Source of the DNA: Deinandra increscens subsp. villosa | Taxonomy: Eukaryota; Streptophyta; Magnoliopsida; Asterales; Asteraceae | DNA length: 64,000 nt | Assembly: GCA_039602395.1 (NCBI GenBank) | Contig: JBCNJP010000003.1 | Span: 15,161,167-15,225,166, forward strand | Reading direction: 5' to 3' | Shown: piece after piece, positions 1-10,500 of the stretch | Layout: each line of letters opens with the position of its first letter | Numbering within the stretch: position 1 is the first letter of the stretch | The notes under the pieces: generated by a model | What the model saw: the letters and a program-made list of their open reading frames with translations, nothing else | Told to the model about the DNA's origin: nothing | Database searches by the model: none | Translations under genes and position numbers: made by a program

Positions 1-231
1 ATAAATGAAAATTAATGCGTACTCTGATTAGATGAAACTTATTTAAAGGTTTTGAGGTGTGGATTTGCTTAAAATGAATCCGATTTTTGTAAAAGGAAAG
101 TTGAAATTTTCAAGCCGTGATTTTTAAATGAATGTACCTTATGTTTAAGGGTTGGGGTCTTACATGTAGCTATGCTTCTAATTTTTCTTTCTCTATAATA
201 GGCACATTCTTCATATATTTTTACAAAATAA

Positions 232-626
232 TCATTTAAATACTCTTCTCATCTTTGTTTTGAACCATACTTTCAACTTTGTTACCTTACCAAACATACG
301 TTTGAGTGAATACTTACTTCCATCACATATTGCTTCAATTCCCTGATGAAGCATTTGTTCCATACTCAACATGTTTTTGTCTAAGTTTGGTATGTAACTT
401 ACACCTGATATCCTCTTCATCTTACCATCCACTTCTAAGTCAATTTTCCCAATCTCATGGATAAAAACAAAGTCGTTTTCACCCTCATGGATATTAACCC
501 CAAACTTCTTTTAAAGTTAACAAATTCCTCCTTATTTATGCTCACATGGTGTTTAAAAGTTAGATCAACTTCCCATATGTCCAACCACTTTCTCATATCC
601 GTCCCTTTGACTACATAGGATTCCAT
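232..626 (-). pseudogene. Ty1-copia pol fragment (protease/pre-integrase region)
   Basis: Two minus-strand reading frames (435-626 and 232-432) abut and look like one coding stretch broken by a frameshift. The downstream part reads MKRISGVSYIPNLDKNMLS, which matches the segment between the copia protease and the GAG pre-integrase domain, where a '(V/L)xYVPxLxxNLLSxxQL' pattern is typical. No protease active-site triplet, integrase or reverse transcriptase is attached. I see a short, decayed remnant. The family assignment is by motif resemblance only. Confidence 0.5.
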
Positions 627-642
627 GCTACTACCAATTTAT

Positions 643-969
643 TCAGAAACTTTGTTGGACACATCTATGAAATATGTCCAATGATATGACAATAAAATAT
701 TTAAAATTTACCTTCTTGTTTGAGTTTTGACTAGTGCTTGCCCCTGGTCTTCCATAGAATCTCTTCTTTACCTTATGAACAATCTTCTGTGCAATTTTGA
801 TACTTTCTTTCTTCCGCTTTGCAACCTTTAGAGGTTTCTTCCCTTTGCGACCTATCCTCTGATCCAAATCCAATTTTGCAAATCCCCTTGCAATTCCACC
901 GTCTTCCCTCCTGGAAACAGGATTCCTCAGGCGATTCCTTCTTACTGGATTGGATTGACAGGCCTCCAA
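643..969 (-). CDS. Unidentified basic ORF, possible exon of a captured or decayed gene
   Basis: This 108-aa minus-strand frame is rich in Lys and Arg in its middle (for example GRKGKKPLKVAKRKKE). It is followed on the minus strand by AAG-GTAAAT, a plausible splice donor, around position 711, so the last residues may be intronic. I do not recognise the protein. It lies upstream, in the minus direction, of the copia remnant at 232-626 and could be part of the same degenerate element, for instance a basic gag region. No promoter is visible. Coding status is uncertain. Confidence 0.25.
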   Translation of the reverse strand: MEACQSNPVRRNRLRNPVSRREDGGIARGFAKLDLDQRIGRKGKKPLKVAKRKKESIKIAQKIVHKVKKRFYGRPGASTSQNSNKKVNFKYFIVISLDIFHRCVQQSF

Positions 970-1379
970 GAGAAGTTCTGGGCGCCTCCCTCGCTCATAC
1001 GTGATTGCGAATCGTGAACGGGAAAAGTGGCTTTGATGCCACTGTTAGTCCCCTTCCGATTGCAAGATTGTTTGTGGCAACAAGGATTAACCTCCCGAGA
1101 CTGTTAAACGTCGTTTAGGGAATTGACAAACCTAACTGGACTCCAACTAGACTTTGTTACATTGATATGGCTGGGTATGTCTAATTGTTCCAGCGGAATA
1201 TATGGCCCAAGGCCTAATCGATGTAGCAACTTACTTTTATAAGTTTTGACCCACTAAACATAATATAATGCAACTTTCATTGTGGTGTAGTGGTAGGAAG
1301 CCTATGTTCTCTACTTGAGACACATGTTCAATTTTTACGGGCAGCACTTTGGAAAGCGCATTGGCGATAAGGGAAATTT
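970..1379. other. Non-coding flank of the copia element
   Basis: There are no supported genes here. At 1282-1299 the sequence TGGTGTAGTGGTAGGAAG resembles a tRNA-type A box. A loose B-box-like GTTCAA follows at about 1327, so a decayed SINE head is possible but weak. The five bases before the LTR (AATTT, 1375-1379) are the candidate left target duplication of the copia element. The matching right one lies in the gap and cannot be checked. Confidence 0.35.
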
Positions 1380-1602
1380 TGTTGGTAGTTTGAAGTTTGG
1401 GCAGGAAATGACAACTCAGTCGTATTACAGGGACTGGAAGTGTAAATTTGTATTAAAACGGGTTTAAAATTCTGTTAATGGTTGTTAGGTTAAGATTAGT
1501 ATAAGTAGTTGTGTATTGGAGCTTTGTAAATTCAATCCTTACGATTCTAAATAGAATTTCCTTTCAATTTGTGTTTGTATTCATCTGATCTTGATCTTTA
1601 TT
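1380..1602 (+). repeat. Copia 5' LTR
   Basis: It begins TGTTGGTAGTTTGAAG and matches 6155-6374 along its length. It ends directly before the primer-binding site; a clean terminal CA is not visible, so the last one or two bases are approximate. A TATAAG-like sequence near 1500 may be the LTR promoter. Confidence 0.9.
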
Positions 1603-1614
1603 TGGTATCAGAGC
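1603..1614 (+). other. Primer-binding site of the copia element
   Basis: TGGTATCAGAGC lies immediately after the 5' LTR. It is the standard plant copia primer-binding site, complementary to the 3' end of initiator methionine tRNA. Confidence 0.93.
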
Positions 1615-1788
1615 TCACGGTGGAGCCGATCGATTATCAAGATCTTTGAATTTCATTTCGATTCATCAAGGAAAAGGGGATCGCCGATCCTCTGTTGATC
1701 GGAAGGCACAATTCATCGATTTCTCTCTTCGCCACGAAGGCCGTCCCCTCAACGACCGAGAGACACTGCGCAGCCCAGGGAACAACTA

Positions 1789-2778
1789 ATGGGTGACAAT
1801 GGTGCAGACGGGAACAATGCCAATCGGAATGTACGGGAGAACTACATTACGATTCCGCTACAGTGCCCGGTACTGACTCACACGAATTACACCATCTGGT
1901 CGGTGAAATTGAAGGCAATTTTCAAGGTTCATGGGTTGTGGGAAGCAGTGCAGCCAGCCGAAGGTGTTGAAGTTGATTCCAAGAAGAATGCAGCCGCAAT
2001 TGCCTACTTATTCCAATCTCTCCCTGAAGAATTAGTAATTCAGGTGGCAAATATGGAGTCAGCAAAGGAGATTTGGAACTCAATTCAAACAAGATTTGTG
2101 GGAATTGACAGGGTGAAGAAGGCAAGATTGCAGACATTAAGGTCAGAATACAACTCCCTAAGAATGAAGGAGAATGAATCAATTGATGATTTCTCCTCCA
2201 AACTGAGTGCATTGGCAACCAGATCGGCAGATCTTGGATCAGTAATAGATGATGCCACGTTGGTTAAGAAGATGCTTGAATCTGTTCCTGAGAAATTTGT
2301 GCACATAGTTGCCTCAATGGAGCAGTTCATGGATCTTGATACAATGGCATTTCAGGAGGCTGTGGGGAGATTGAAAGCATTTGAAGAAAGGGTTGGATTG
2401 AAGCAAAAGGTTGCAGCAGCAAAGGAACAAGAATTACTTCTTTCTTATTCAGAATGGCAGTCCAAGAAAAGGGAGTCCAAAAGCAAAGGGAAATGGGGAT
2501 ATAATAAAAATGGTAAAGAAGATGAGGCAGGCAGTTATCACAAAGGAAGAAGTGATCAGAAGAATGCCCAAAACAACAAGAAACAAGATGAGAAGCCCAA
2601 GAAGGATAAATCAAAGATTAAATGCTTTAAATGTGATAAAATGGGACACTATGCTAGTGAATGCTTGAAGCTGAAAGTGAAGGATCAAGAGGCTAACTTG
2701 GCACAGGATTTAAGTGATGAACCAACTCTTATTGATGATCTCATTGGAGTCAAGAACACAAGGAGGTTGTTTACTTGA
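1789..2778 (+). CDS. gag: Copia Gag polyprotein
   Basis: This 329-aa frame has the UBN2/gag-polypeptide type of core in its first ~220 residues (LTHTNYTIWSVKLKAIF near the start, then ETWNSI- and DDF-type helices) and a Lys-rich linker. A CCHC zinc knuckle follows at about residues 279-292 (C-x2-C-x4-H-x4-C). Gag forms the particle shell and binds element RNA in the cytoplasm. In copia elements gag and pol are normally one frame. Here gag ends in TGA at 2776-2778, while sequence typical of the protease N-terminus resumes in another frame just upstream of 2775. That implies a frameshift between roughly 2740 and 2770, though deliberate frame-change expression cannot be excluded. The start ATG lies 175 bp after the primer-binding site. 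Confidence 0.9.
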   Translation: MGDNGADGNNANRNVRENYITIPLQCPVLTHTNYTIWSVKLKAIFKVHGLWEAVQPAEGVEVDSKKNAAAIAYLFQSLPEELVIQVANMESAKEIWNSIQTRFVGIDRVKKARLQTLRSEYNSLRMKENESIDDFSSKLSALATRSADLGSVIDDATLVKKMLESVPEKFVHIVASMEQFMDLDTMAFQEAVGRLKAFEERVGLKQKVAAAKEQELLLSYSEWQSKKRESKSKGKWGYNKNGKEDEAGSYHKGRSDQKNAQNNKKQDEKPKKDKSKIKCFKCDKMGHYASECLKLKVKDQEANLAQDLSDEPTLIDDLIGVKNTRRLFT

Positions 2779-4133
2779 ATGAAACAAGTGTGGTGCCTGG
2801 AAGATATGAGCATTCAGAAAGCAGTGAAGAAGTGACCTGGTACTTAGACAATGGAGCATCTAATCACATGACAGGTATGATCTCACACTTTTCTGATCTT
2901 AATAGAAATATATGTGGCAATGTCAGGTTTGGGGATGGGACAAGTGTAGAAATAGAGGGTAGAGGATCTGTTGTGTTGCAGGGTAGAACTGGCAATCAGA
3001 GATTTCTCACTGATGTTTACTACATACCAAGTCTGAAAAGCAATATATTGAGTTTAGGACAGGCAACTGAAAAGGGATGTGAGGTTGTTATGAGGGATGA
3101 TCACTTGTGGTTTTATGAAGAAAATGGGAATTTATTGATGAAAGTTAAGAGAGCTCCTAATAGGTTGTATAAGATTAGCCTACAAACAGGCACACCGATG
3201 TGTTTTCTGAACAATGTTGGTGATAGTGAATGGCTTTGGCATGGGAGGCTAGGACATGTCAATTTTCAGGCTCTAGAGGAACTGTCTAAGTTTGAAATAG
3301 TGAGAGGAGTTCCAAAGATAAAAAATGTATATCAAATATGTGATGCTTGTATGGCTGGGAAACAGGCAAGACATTCATTTCCTAAGGAAAGTGCATACAG
3401 GGCTAAAACTCTCTTGGAACTGGTTTCAATGGATTTGTGTGGCCCAATAGCCCCTGCAACTAGTGCAGGAAATAGATATATTATGCTGTTGGTTGATGAT
3501 TACAGTAAATATATGTGGATGTATCTGTTGCAAACTAAGGATCAGGCTTTAGATACTTTTAAGAAGTTTAAGCCTGAAGTTGAAGGGAAATTGGGTACTA
3601 AAGATCAAATCACTAAGATCTGATAGGGGGGGGGAGAATTTACATCCAGGGAGTTTGAGTTGTATTGTAATGAGCATGGTATACATAGGCAGTTGACAGC
3701 ACCATACTCACCTCAGCAGAATGGAAGTGTAGAAAGGAGAAATAGAACCATTTTGAATATGGTTAGGAGTATTCTCAAGGCTATGCAGGTTCCTGATAAG
3801 TTTTGGGGTGAGGCTGTGAGGCATTCTGTGTATGTTCTTAATAGGTTACCTACAAAATCTCTAGGTAAGTGTACCCCTTATGAGTTAGTGAATGGAAGGA
3901 AACCAAATTTAGAACACTTGAAAGTGTTTGGTTGTGTGGGACATGTCAAGACTGTTAAGCCAGGTCTTAAGAAGTTGGATGACAGAAGCATTCCAATGCT
4001 GCACTTAGGAATTCAGGAAGGCAGCAAAGCCTATAGGATGTACAATGTCAATAGTAATCAGGTTGTGATTAGTAGAGACATAAGATTTGAAGAAAATAGG
4101 AAATGGGACTGGAAACTCTTAAGCTCTAAGTGA
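2760..4133 (+). pseudogene. pol: Copia pol, protease and integrase part, frameshifted
   Basis: Protease is recognised by LDNGASNHMTG at about 2844-2877 (catalytic Asp in DNGA). Pre-integrase and the HHCC zinc finger follow (HGRLGH, then CDACMAGKQ, about 3240-3365). The integrase core shows the first Asp in DLCGP (about 3432) and the Glu in NGSVERRN (about 3720). The second-Asp region around 3600-3640 is damaged. The frame shifts near 3600, runs into a TGA at 3621-3623, and comes back into register after a run of nine G at 3626-3634. A capsid-like/pre-RT stretch then ends at 4133. The protein would have cut the polyprotein and inserted cDNA into the genome, but it cannot be made from this copy. 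Confidence 0.9.
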
Positions 4134-4453
4134 AAGTGCTAGGAAGCAAGATGAGCAAGCAGCAGAGTTTAGGGACCCTGTTGTTGAGGTTCTAGATGAG
4201 GATCATGAGCAATCTTCTGATGAAGAAAATGTGTCAGAAGCTCCTGTAGAGACAGAGCATGATCAAGGGAATCATGAAGAAGTTCATGAGGGACATAATG
4301 GATCCAGGGTCATAGCAACCAAACTAGAAGATCAGGGAGAAGAACTGCTGTTCCTAATCGCTTGAAGGACTTTGTTTTAGATAATAGACTGAAAGCAGTT
4401 AGAGCAGAGGCAGGAAGTTAGCAATCACATTGAACTCTTGTTAGTACAAGAAG
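4134..4453 (+). pseudogene. Copia pol linker between integrase and reverse transcriptase
   Basis: This is the acidic, low-complexity linker normally found between integrase and RT. It contains multiple in-frame stops and no frame longer than 60 codons. It has Glu/Gln/His-rich coding traces (for example around 4190-4270), consistent with decay of the pol frame and not with intergenic DNA. Confidence 0.6.
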
Positions 4454-6025
4454 ATGAGCCTATTCAGTTCAAGGATGCTGTTAAGATGTAGTGAATGGAG
4501 GCAGGCTATGAAAGAAGAGATAAGTGCCATTGAAAGAAATAAAACTTGGTATCTCACAGATTTGCCTAAAGGACACAGGCCAATAGGACTTAAGTGGTTG
4601 TTTAAGATTAAGAAGGATGCTAAGGGGACTATTTCTAAGTACAAGGCTAGACTTGTTGCTAAAGGGTATGTGCAACAGTTAGGAGTGGATTATGAAGAGG
4701 TGTTTGCCCCTGTGGCTAGAATAGAAACTAATTAGACTACTCTTAGCATATGCAGCCATGATGAGTTGGAAAGTTTATCACTTGGATGTTAAGGCAGCCT
4801 TTCTGCATGGGGAGCTTAAGGAGACTGTGTTTGTTAGTCAGCCTGAAGGCTATGTGAAAAAAGGGCAGGAATGTAAGGTCTATAGATTAGACAAGGCCCT
4901 TTATGGGTTGAAGCAGGCTCCTAGAGCCTGGAATATGAAACTTGATGAGGTGCTTAAAGGATTAGGATTTCACAAGTGCAAGTATGAATCTGCTGTGTAC
5001 ATTAGAAGTAAGAAAGGGTCAACAATTTTTCTAGGAGTATATGTTGATGACCTGTTGATTACAGGAAATAGTCAGGAGGAAATTAACTTGTTTAAAGAAG
5101 AAATGAAGACACAATTTCAGATGACAGATTTGGGTATGTTGTGTTACTATCTAGGAATTGAGGTAGAACAAGGTAAGGATGGCATTGTGATAAAACAGTC
5201 TTCTTATGCCAGGAAGTTAGTTAAGTTGGCAGGATCTAGAGGAGTGCAATGCTACTAAGAGTACCTATGGAGTTTGGCTTAAGGCTTGTGAAAGATGAGG
5301 GTGGTGAGGATGTGGAAGCCAGCCACTATAGGAAACTTGTGGGATCTCTTAGGTACTTGACCCAAACCAGACCAGATATTTGTTTTGCTGTTGGATATGT
5401 TAGCAGGTTTATGGAGAGCCCAAAGGAAGCACACTTGAAGGCAGTCAAGCAAATAATTAGATATGTGAAGGGGACAACAGAATTTGGCTTGAAGTATTCA
5501 AAAGGAAATGTGCAGGGACAGTTTGGAGGTGTGTTGGTTGGATTTAGTGATAGCAATCATCTTGTGAATAATGATGATGGCAAAAGTACCTCAGGAAACA
5601 TATTCTACTATAATGGAGCTGCAATTAGTTGGTATTCACAGAAGCAGAAAGTAGTAACATTGTCTAGTTGTGAGTCAGAATTTGTGGCTGCAAATGCAGC
5701 AGCTTGCCAGGCTGTTTGGTTGAGAAGTTTGCTGCAAGAGTTAACAGGCAGGGAGCAAAAGCCAGTGGAGCTTTTAGTTGATAATAAGTCTGCCATAGCA
5801 CTAGTTAGAAATCCAGTGTTTCATGGTAGATCAAAACACATAAATCTCAGATACCACTATATAAGAGAATGTGTAGAAAGTGGGCAACTGCTAGTTGAGT
5901 TTGTGAGCAGTGAATGTCAAAGAGCAGATGTGCTAACTAAAGCACTAGCAAGAACCAAGTATGAGGAAATGAGGAGCTTACTTGGAGTAAAGGAGTACAA
6001 GGAGATCAGAATTGGAAGAATGTAG
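4454..6025 (+). pseudogene. pol: Copia pol, reverse transcriptase and RNase H part, split in three frames
   Basis: RT begins around W-R-Q-A-M-K-E-E and has the family signature WLFKIKKDAKG (about 4601). The frame breaks near 4735. It resumes at 4758 with HLDVKAAFLHGELKE, ALYGLKQAPRAW and the catalytic YVDD at 5040-5051, then shifts again near 5250. RNase H follows in 5249-6025, with RPDICFAVGYVSRFM, KSTSGN, a Ser-Ser-Cys-Glu-Ser-Glu stretch and VDNKSAIAL. It ends with ADVLTKALAR, typical of copia C-termini. The active-site residues survive, but at least two frameshifts prevent a single product. Confidence 0.92.
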
Positions 6026-6143
6026 CTTCTTAAGGTGGGAGCTTAGCACATCAATGTATGCACATCCATTGGGTCACTGCTACATGATGCTAATGCTGAG
6101 TTGTTACTAAGAGAAGTGAATTCAGTGTTAATGGATTGAATTT

Positions 6144-6154
6144 AGGGGGGAGAA
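6144..6154 (+). other. Polypurine tract of the copia element
   Basis: AGGGGGGAGAA lies directly before the TGTTGG start of the 3' LTR. This is the plus-strand priming site of LTR elements. Confidence 0.9.
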
Positions 6155-6374
6155 TGTTGGTAATTTGAAGTTTGAGCAGGAAATGACTACTCAGTCATAT
6201 TACAGGGACTGTAGGTGTAAATTTGTATTAAACGGGTTTAAAATTCTGTTAATGGTTGTTAGGTTAGGATTAGTATAAGTAGTTGTCGTATTGAGCTTTG
6301 TAAATTCAATCCTTATGATTCTAAATAAAATTTCCTTTCAATTTGTGTTTGAATTCGTCTGATCTTGATCTTTA
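6155..6374 (+). repeat. Copia 3' LTR, truncated by the assembly gap
   Basis: TGTTGGTAATTTGAAG starts a copy of 1380-1600. About 220 bp are visible before the N run, so nearly the whole LTR is present and the gap begins close to the expected LTR end. Confidence 0.92.
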
Positions 6375-6874
6375 NNNNNNNNNNNNNNNNNNNNNNNNNN
6401 NNNNNNNNNNNNNNNNNNNNNNNNNNNNNNNNNNNNNNNNNNNNNNNNNNNNNNNNNNNNNNNNNNNNNNNNNNNNNNNNNNNNNNNNNNNNNNNNNNNN
6501 NNNNNNNNNNNNNNNNNNNNNNNNNNNNNNNNNNNNNNNNNNNNNNNNNNNNNNNNNNNNNNNNNNNNNNNNNNNNNNNNNNNNNNNNNNNNNNNNNNNN
6601 NNNNNNNNNNNNNNNNNNNNNNNNNNNNNNNNNNNNNNNNNNNNNNNNNNNNNNNNNNNNNNNNNNNNNNNNNNNNNNNNNNNNNNNNNNNNNNNNNNNN
6701 NNNNNNNNNNNNNNNNNNNNNNNNNNNNNNNNNNNNNNNNNNNNNNNNNNNNNNNNNNNNNNNNNNNNNNNNNNNNNNNNNNNNNNNNNNNNNNNNNNNN
6801 NNNNNNNNNNNNNNNNNNNNNNNNNNNNNNNNNNNNNNNNNNNNNNNNNNNNNNNNNNNNNNNNNNNNNNNNNN
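6375..6874. other. 500-N assembly gap
   Basis: Exactly 500 undetermined bases. Any frame called through it is an artefact. The right end of the copia element and the 5' end of the LINE lie inside or were lost here. Confidence 0.99.
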
Positions 6875-7579
6875 GTGAGGAAGATGGTCAACACAAAGTC
6901 GCAGGTTTTGACCAGGTAAATGAATCGTCAGACCAGAATATGGAAGATCAAAATATTGATGATAAAAACGAAACTAAAGGGTCTGATGAAATGAATGAAT
7001 CTCGGGAATCGCCGGCGGCAAACAAGCTTAATGGGGATGGCCATATGAATGCACATCGGGAAGTCTCAACACCGGTCGTTGACGATTCTAGCAACGTTGG
7101 CGGTAAAATTCAATCAAACGATAATTGGGCTCCTAGTCTAATTGGGCTTACACCCTGCATCTCCGGTAAAATTCAATCAAACCAACCTTAGTCGCAAGAG
7201 GCCTAGACGCTTTCGTAGCCCATCCACTAGTCCATCCAATGCCCCAAATGAAACTTGGGAGTTCCGCCCTGTTATTCATCCAGTCTTGCCTGGGGATTGT
7301 TCTGCAACTCAGGAGGGAAGAAATTCTGCACTAAATCACACTGCGACTAAGGTTGGTGGGTCGGATGTCGGTGGTGAAGAACCAGATTCTGTCAGAGTGG
7401 AAGACACGCTCTCACCCGATGTTGTCGCTGATACGCCTCCACCTGCAGTAGGAAATCCGATTGAACAGGAAACGGCGAACACTATTGTCATAGGCGAATG
7501 TATCGGGGTTAAGTTAGCCTCACATGTCGGCAAGGTACGTAACCTAATTATTGGAGAAGAAGATAATGGTTTGAAATGA
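6875..7579 (+). pseudogene. LINE ORF1 C-terminal region, one frameshift
   Basis: From the gap edge an acidic, Asn/Asp-rich frame runs to about 7190 (EEDGQHKVAGFDQVNESS). The continuation with a basic nuclear-localisation-like cluster, SRKRPRRFRSPS, lies in the next frame (7142-7579), so a one-base shift has occurred around 7142-7190. The tail CIGVKLASHVGKVRNLI is the usual end of plant LINE ORF1. ORF1 proteins are nucleic-acid-binding and coat the element RNA. The stop TGA at 7577-7579 overlaps the ORF2 ATG at 7576-7578. Confidence 0.75.
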
Positions 7580-10500
7580 ATTTCTTAACCATCAATATTA
7601 GGGGGATCGGTGGAACTGATAAGGCCGATTGGATAAGAGGAATTAAATCTAGCCATGGTGTTACTTTCATCGCGATTCAGGAGTCAAAGGTAACGGATTA
7701 CAGTAACATACATTTTCATATTTTTTGGGGTAGATCAAGATTCAATTATGAGACTGTGGCGGCGGTCGGTCGCTCCGGGGGTCTCATCTCTATTTGGGAT
7801 CCATCTCGTTTTCACATTACAGGGTCATTGAAGGGTAGGTATTTTCTGGTCATCACTGGTTTTCTTTGTGGAAGTGGGGAACTCATGAATATCGGGAATA
7901 TATATGCTCCAAACGATCCTAATCTTAGGAGGGCATTATGGGAGGAATTGACTCAAATTAAGTTGAATCATCCTGGTATGTGGATTATGTTGGGTGACTT
8001 TAACGATGTAAGGGCACCTGATGAGCGTTTGAACTCAGAATATGTTCCCACACATGCTCGTTTTTTCAACACTTTCATATACGATAATGATTTGGTGGAA
8101 TATCAGATGACTGGAAGACGTTTTACGTATATATCGGATTCTGGGGATAAACATAGTCGTCTGGATCAAATTCTGGTATGTAGAAGTTTTTTCAATAAGT
8201 GGTCGTCGATTGCTTCGCTGTGCCTACCACACCTACATTCGGATCATTGCCCTGTTATTTTGTCAACCTCAAAGACTGATTTCGGTGCAATTCCTTTTAA
8301 GATCTTCAATTCTTGGCTTGAAAAACCAGAATTCATCGAGTATGTGCTGAACCTATGCTATTCTTTTAATTTTTCTGGGCCATCGGATATGGCATTGGCA
8401 ACTAAGTTAAAATGGTTAAAATACAAAGTGAAAGATTGGGTCATGGAGTTCCGGAAAAGGGAGTCTGAACAATATGAACGAGCTGTTAAGGAGTTAAATG
8501 AATTGGACTTATTGGCTGAATCTCGTGCATTATCTCAAGATGAGGTCCAGGCCCGTCTAGATTGCAAAAAAATTATAAAGGAGATTTGCAGGGCTCGCAC
8601 ACTGGATCTACAACAGAAATCTAGGATTAGATGGGCATTGGACGGTGATGAGAACTCAAGTTTTTTTCATGGCATAATCAACGCGAACATGAGCTCTAAT
8701 CGATTACATGGTCTGATGGTGAATGATAACTGGATTTCAGATCCTTCAATGGTGAAGCAAAATGTCTTTGATTTCTATTATCAAAAATTTCTAGAACCTG
8801 ATGAAGACAGACCAAATTTCATATGTCCAAACATGCCGGTGATAACTATGGTGCAGGCTGCCTCACTTATTGTACCTTTTTCGCTTCTGGAGGTAAAAAA
8901 TGCTGTTTTTGAATGTGACGGGGACCGTGCTCCTGGCCCTGATGGTTTCAACATGAACTTCCTGAAAAAGTTCTGGGATGGGCTAAAACTCGATTTCATG
9001 AAGTTGTTTGAAGGCTTCTTTGTCTCTGGTAGGATCAATTCTCATTGCTTTTCATCTTTCATTGCCCTAATTCCAAAAAGTGATGATCCATCTTCGCTTT
9101 CTGACTACCGTCCTATAAGTCTTATTGGATGTATAAACAAGGTTATATCCAAAGTTTTGTCTAATCGACTCAAGTGTGTTATGCCTGCTATCATCACTCC
9201 TGAGCAATCTGCCTATTTGTCAAAACGAAGTATTCTTGATGGGCCATTAATACTGAATGAGGTTATTTCTTGCCTAAAGCATTCGAAGCGGTCAGGCATG
9301 ATGTTTAAAGTTGACATCAGCAAGGCCTTTGACTCTTTGAATTGGAGGTTTTTGGATAAAGTCATGGAGCAAATGAACTTCCCCATCAAATGGCGATCCT
9401 GGATTATGTCTATCATATCTTCTTCTGGTACATCAGTTCTTGTGAATGGTTCACCGACGTGTGAGTTCTCATGTCAACGTGGTCTCCGCCAAGGTGACCC
9501 ACTGTCCCCGTTCCTATTTATAATTGCTATGCAGGCTCTCTCTTGCTTCATCAAGAAAAGTTGTGAGTTGGGTTTGTACCATGGGATTCGATGCTCTCCT
9601 ACAGGAACGGAACTGTCTCATCTGCTCTTTGCAGACGACGTTATATTTTTGGGCGAATGGTCTTATCAAAATCTAATGAATCTTAGACGCATCATGCGAA
9701 GCTTCTTTTTAATTTCTGGACTTGGTATAAACTCAAAGAAATCCATGCTTTTTGGAATTGGGGTTAACTTTTCTGAGGTCTCATCTATGGCATCTGCTCA
9801 TCGGTGTGCGGCTGGGAAGATACCTTTCAAACACCTTGGTCTCAGTATTGGCGCCAACATGAACCTCACGAGAAACTGGGAACCAGTGATTGCCGTTTTT
9901 CGTAAACGGTTGTCGATTTGGAAAGCGAAAACACTGTCATTTGGGGGTAGAATAACCCTTATAAAATCGGTTCTGAACTCCTTGCCCACCTACTTCTTCT
10001 CACTATATAGAGCCCCTACACAGGTCGTTGACATATTGGAACGAATTAGACGGGATTTCTTGTGGGCTGGCAGCAATGATCAGAGGAAGATTACGTGGGT
10101 TTCCTGGGAGAAAACTATTGCACCTATCAAATATGGTGGACTGGGCCTAGGTTCCTTAAAGGATTCTAACCTAGCACTCATGGCAAATTGGTGGTGGAGA
10201 TTTAAAACGGATAGGGCTGGCCTTTGGAGGAAGATAATTTGGGATATTCATCATGGCTCACGTTCTTGGAATTATGTCCCTTGCAAAAATTTGATTTCTG
10301 GCCCATGGAAGCAAGTTACTCGCTGCTCTCTTGATCTTCTGGAAAAAGGCATTGACCTTTCCTGCCTTATTAAAGGGGTAATTGGATCTGGGTCAAATGT
10401 AATGTTCTGGTTGGATCGGTGGCTTGGAGATAAGCCCTTACGGCTCTTATATCCATCTTTGTTTGGTCTGGAAACATCAAAACGATGCTTGGTCTCGGAT

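Larger units (their letters stand above)
1380..6374 (+). mobile_element. Ty1-copia LTR retrotransposon, nearly full length, pol degraded
   Basis: All structural landmarks are present in order: 5' LTR, initiator-Met-tRNA-type primer-binding site, gag with a zinc knuckle, protease, integrase, reverse transcriptase, RNase H, polypurine tract and 3' LTR. The order PR-INT-RT-RH defines Ty1-copia. The element is at least 4995 bp; its 3' LTR runs into the N gap at 6375. Pol is split over several frames, so this copy is not autonomous. By hand count the two LTRs differ at about 11 substitutions plus a few single-base indels over roughly 220 bp, which suggests an insertion that is neither brand new nor ancient. 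Confidence 0.95.

Noticed and set aside
6313..7191. Long open frames of 184-282 codons across 6375-6874
   Set aside because: They consist mostly of undetermined bases (N); only the part right of 6875 was used, as LINE ORF1.
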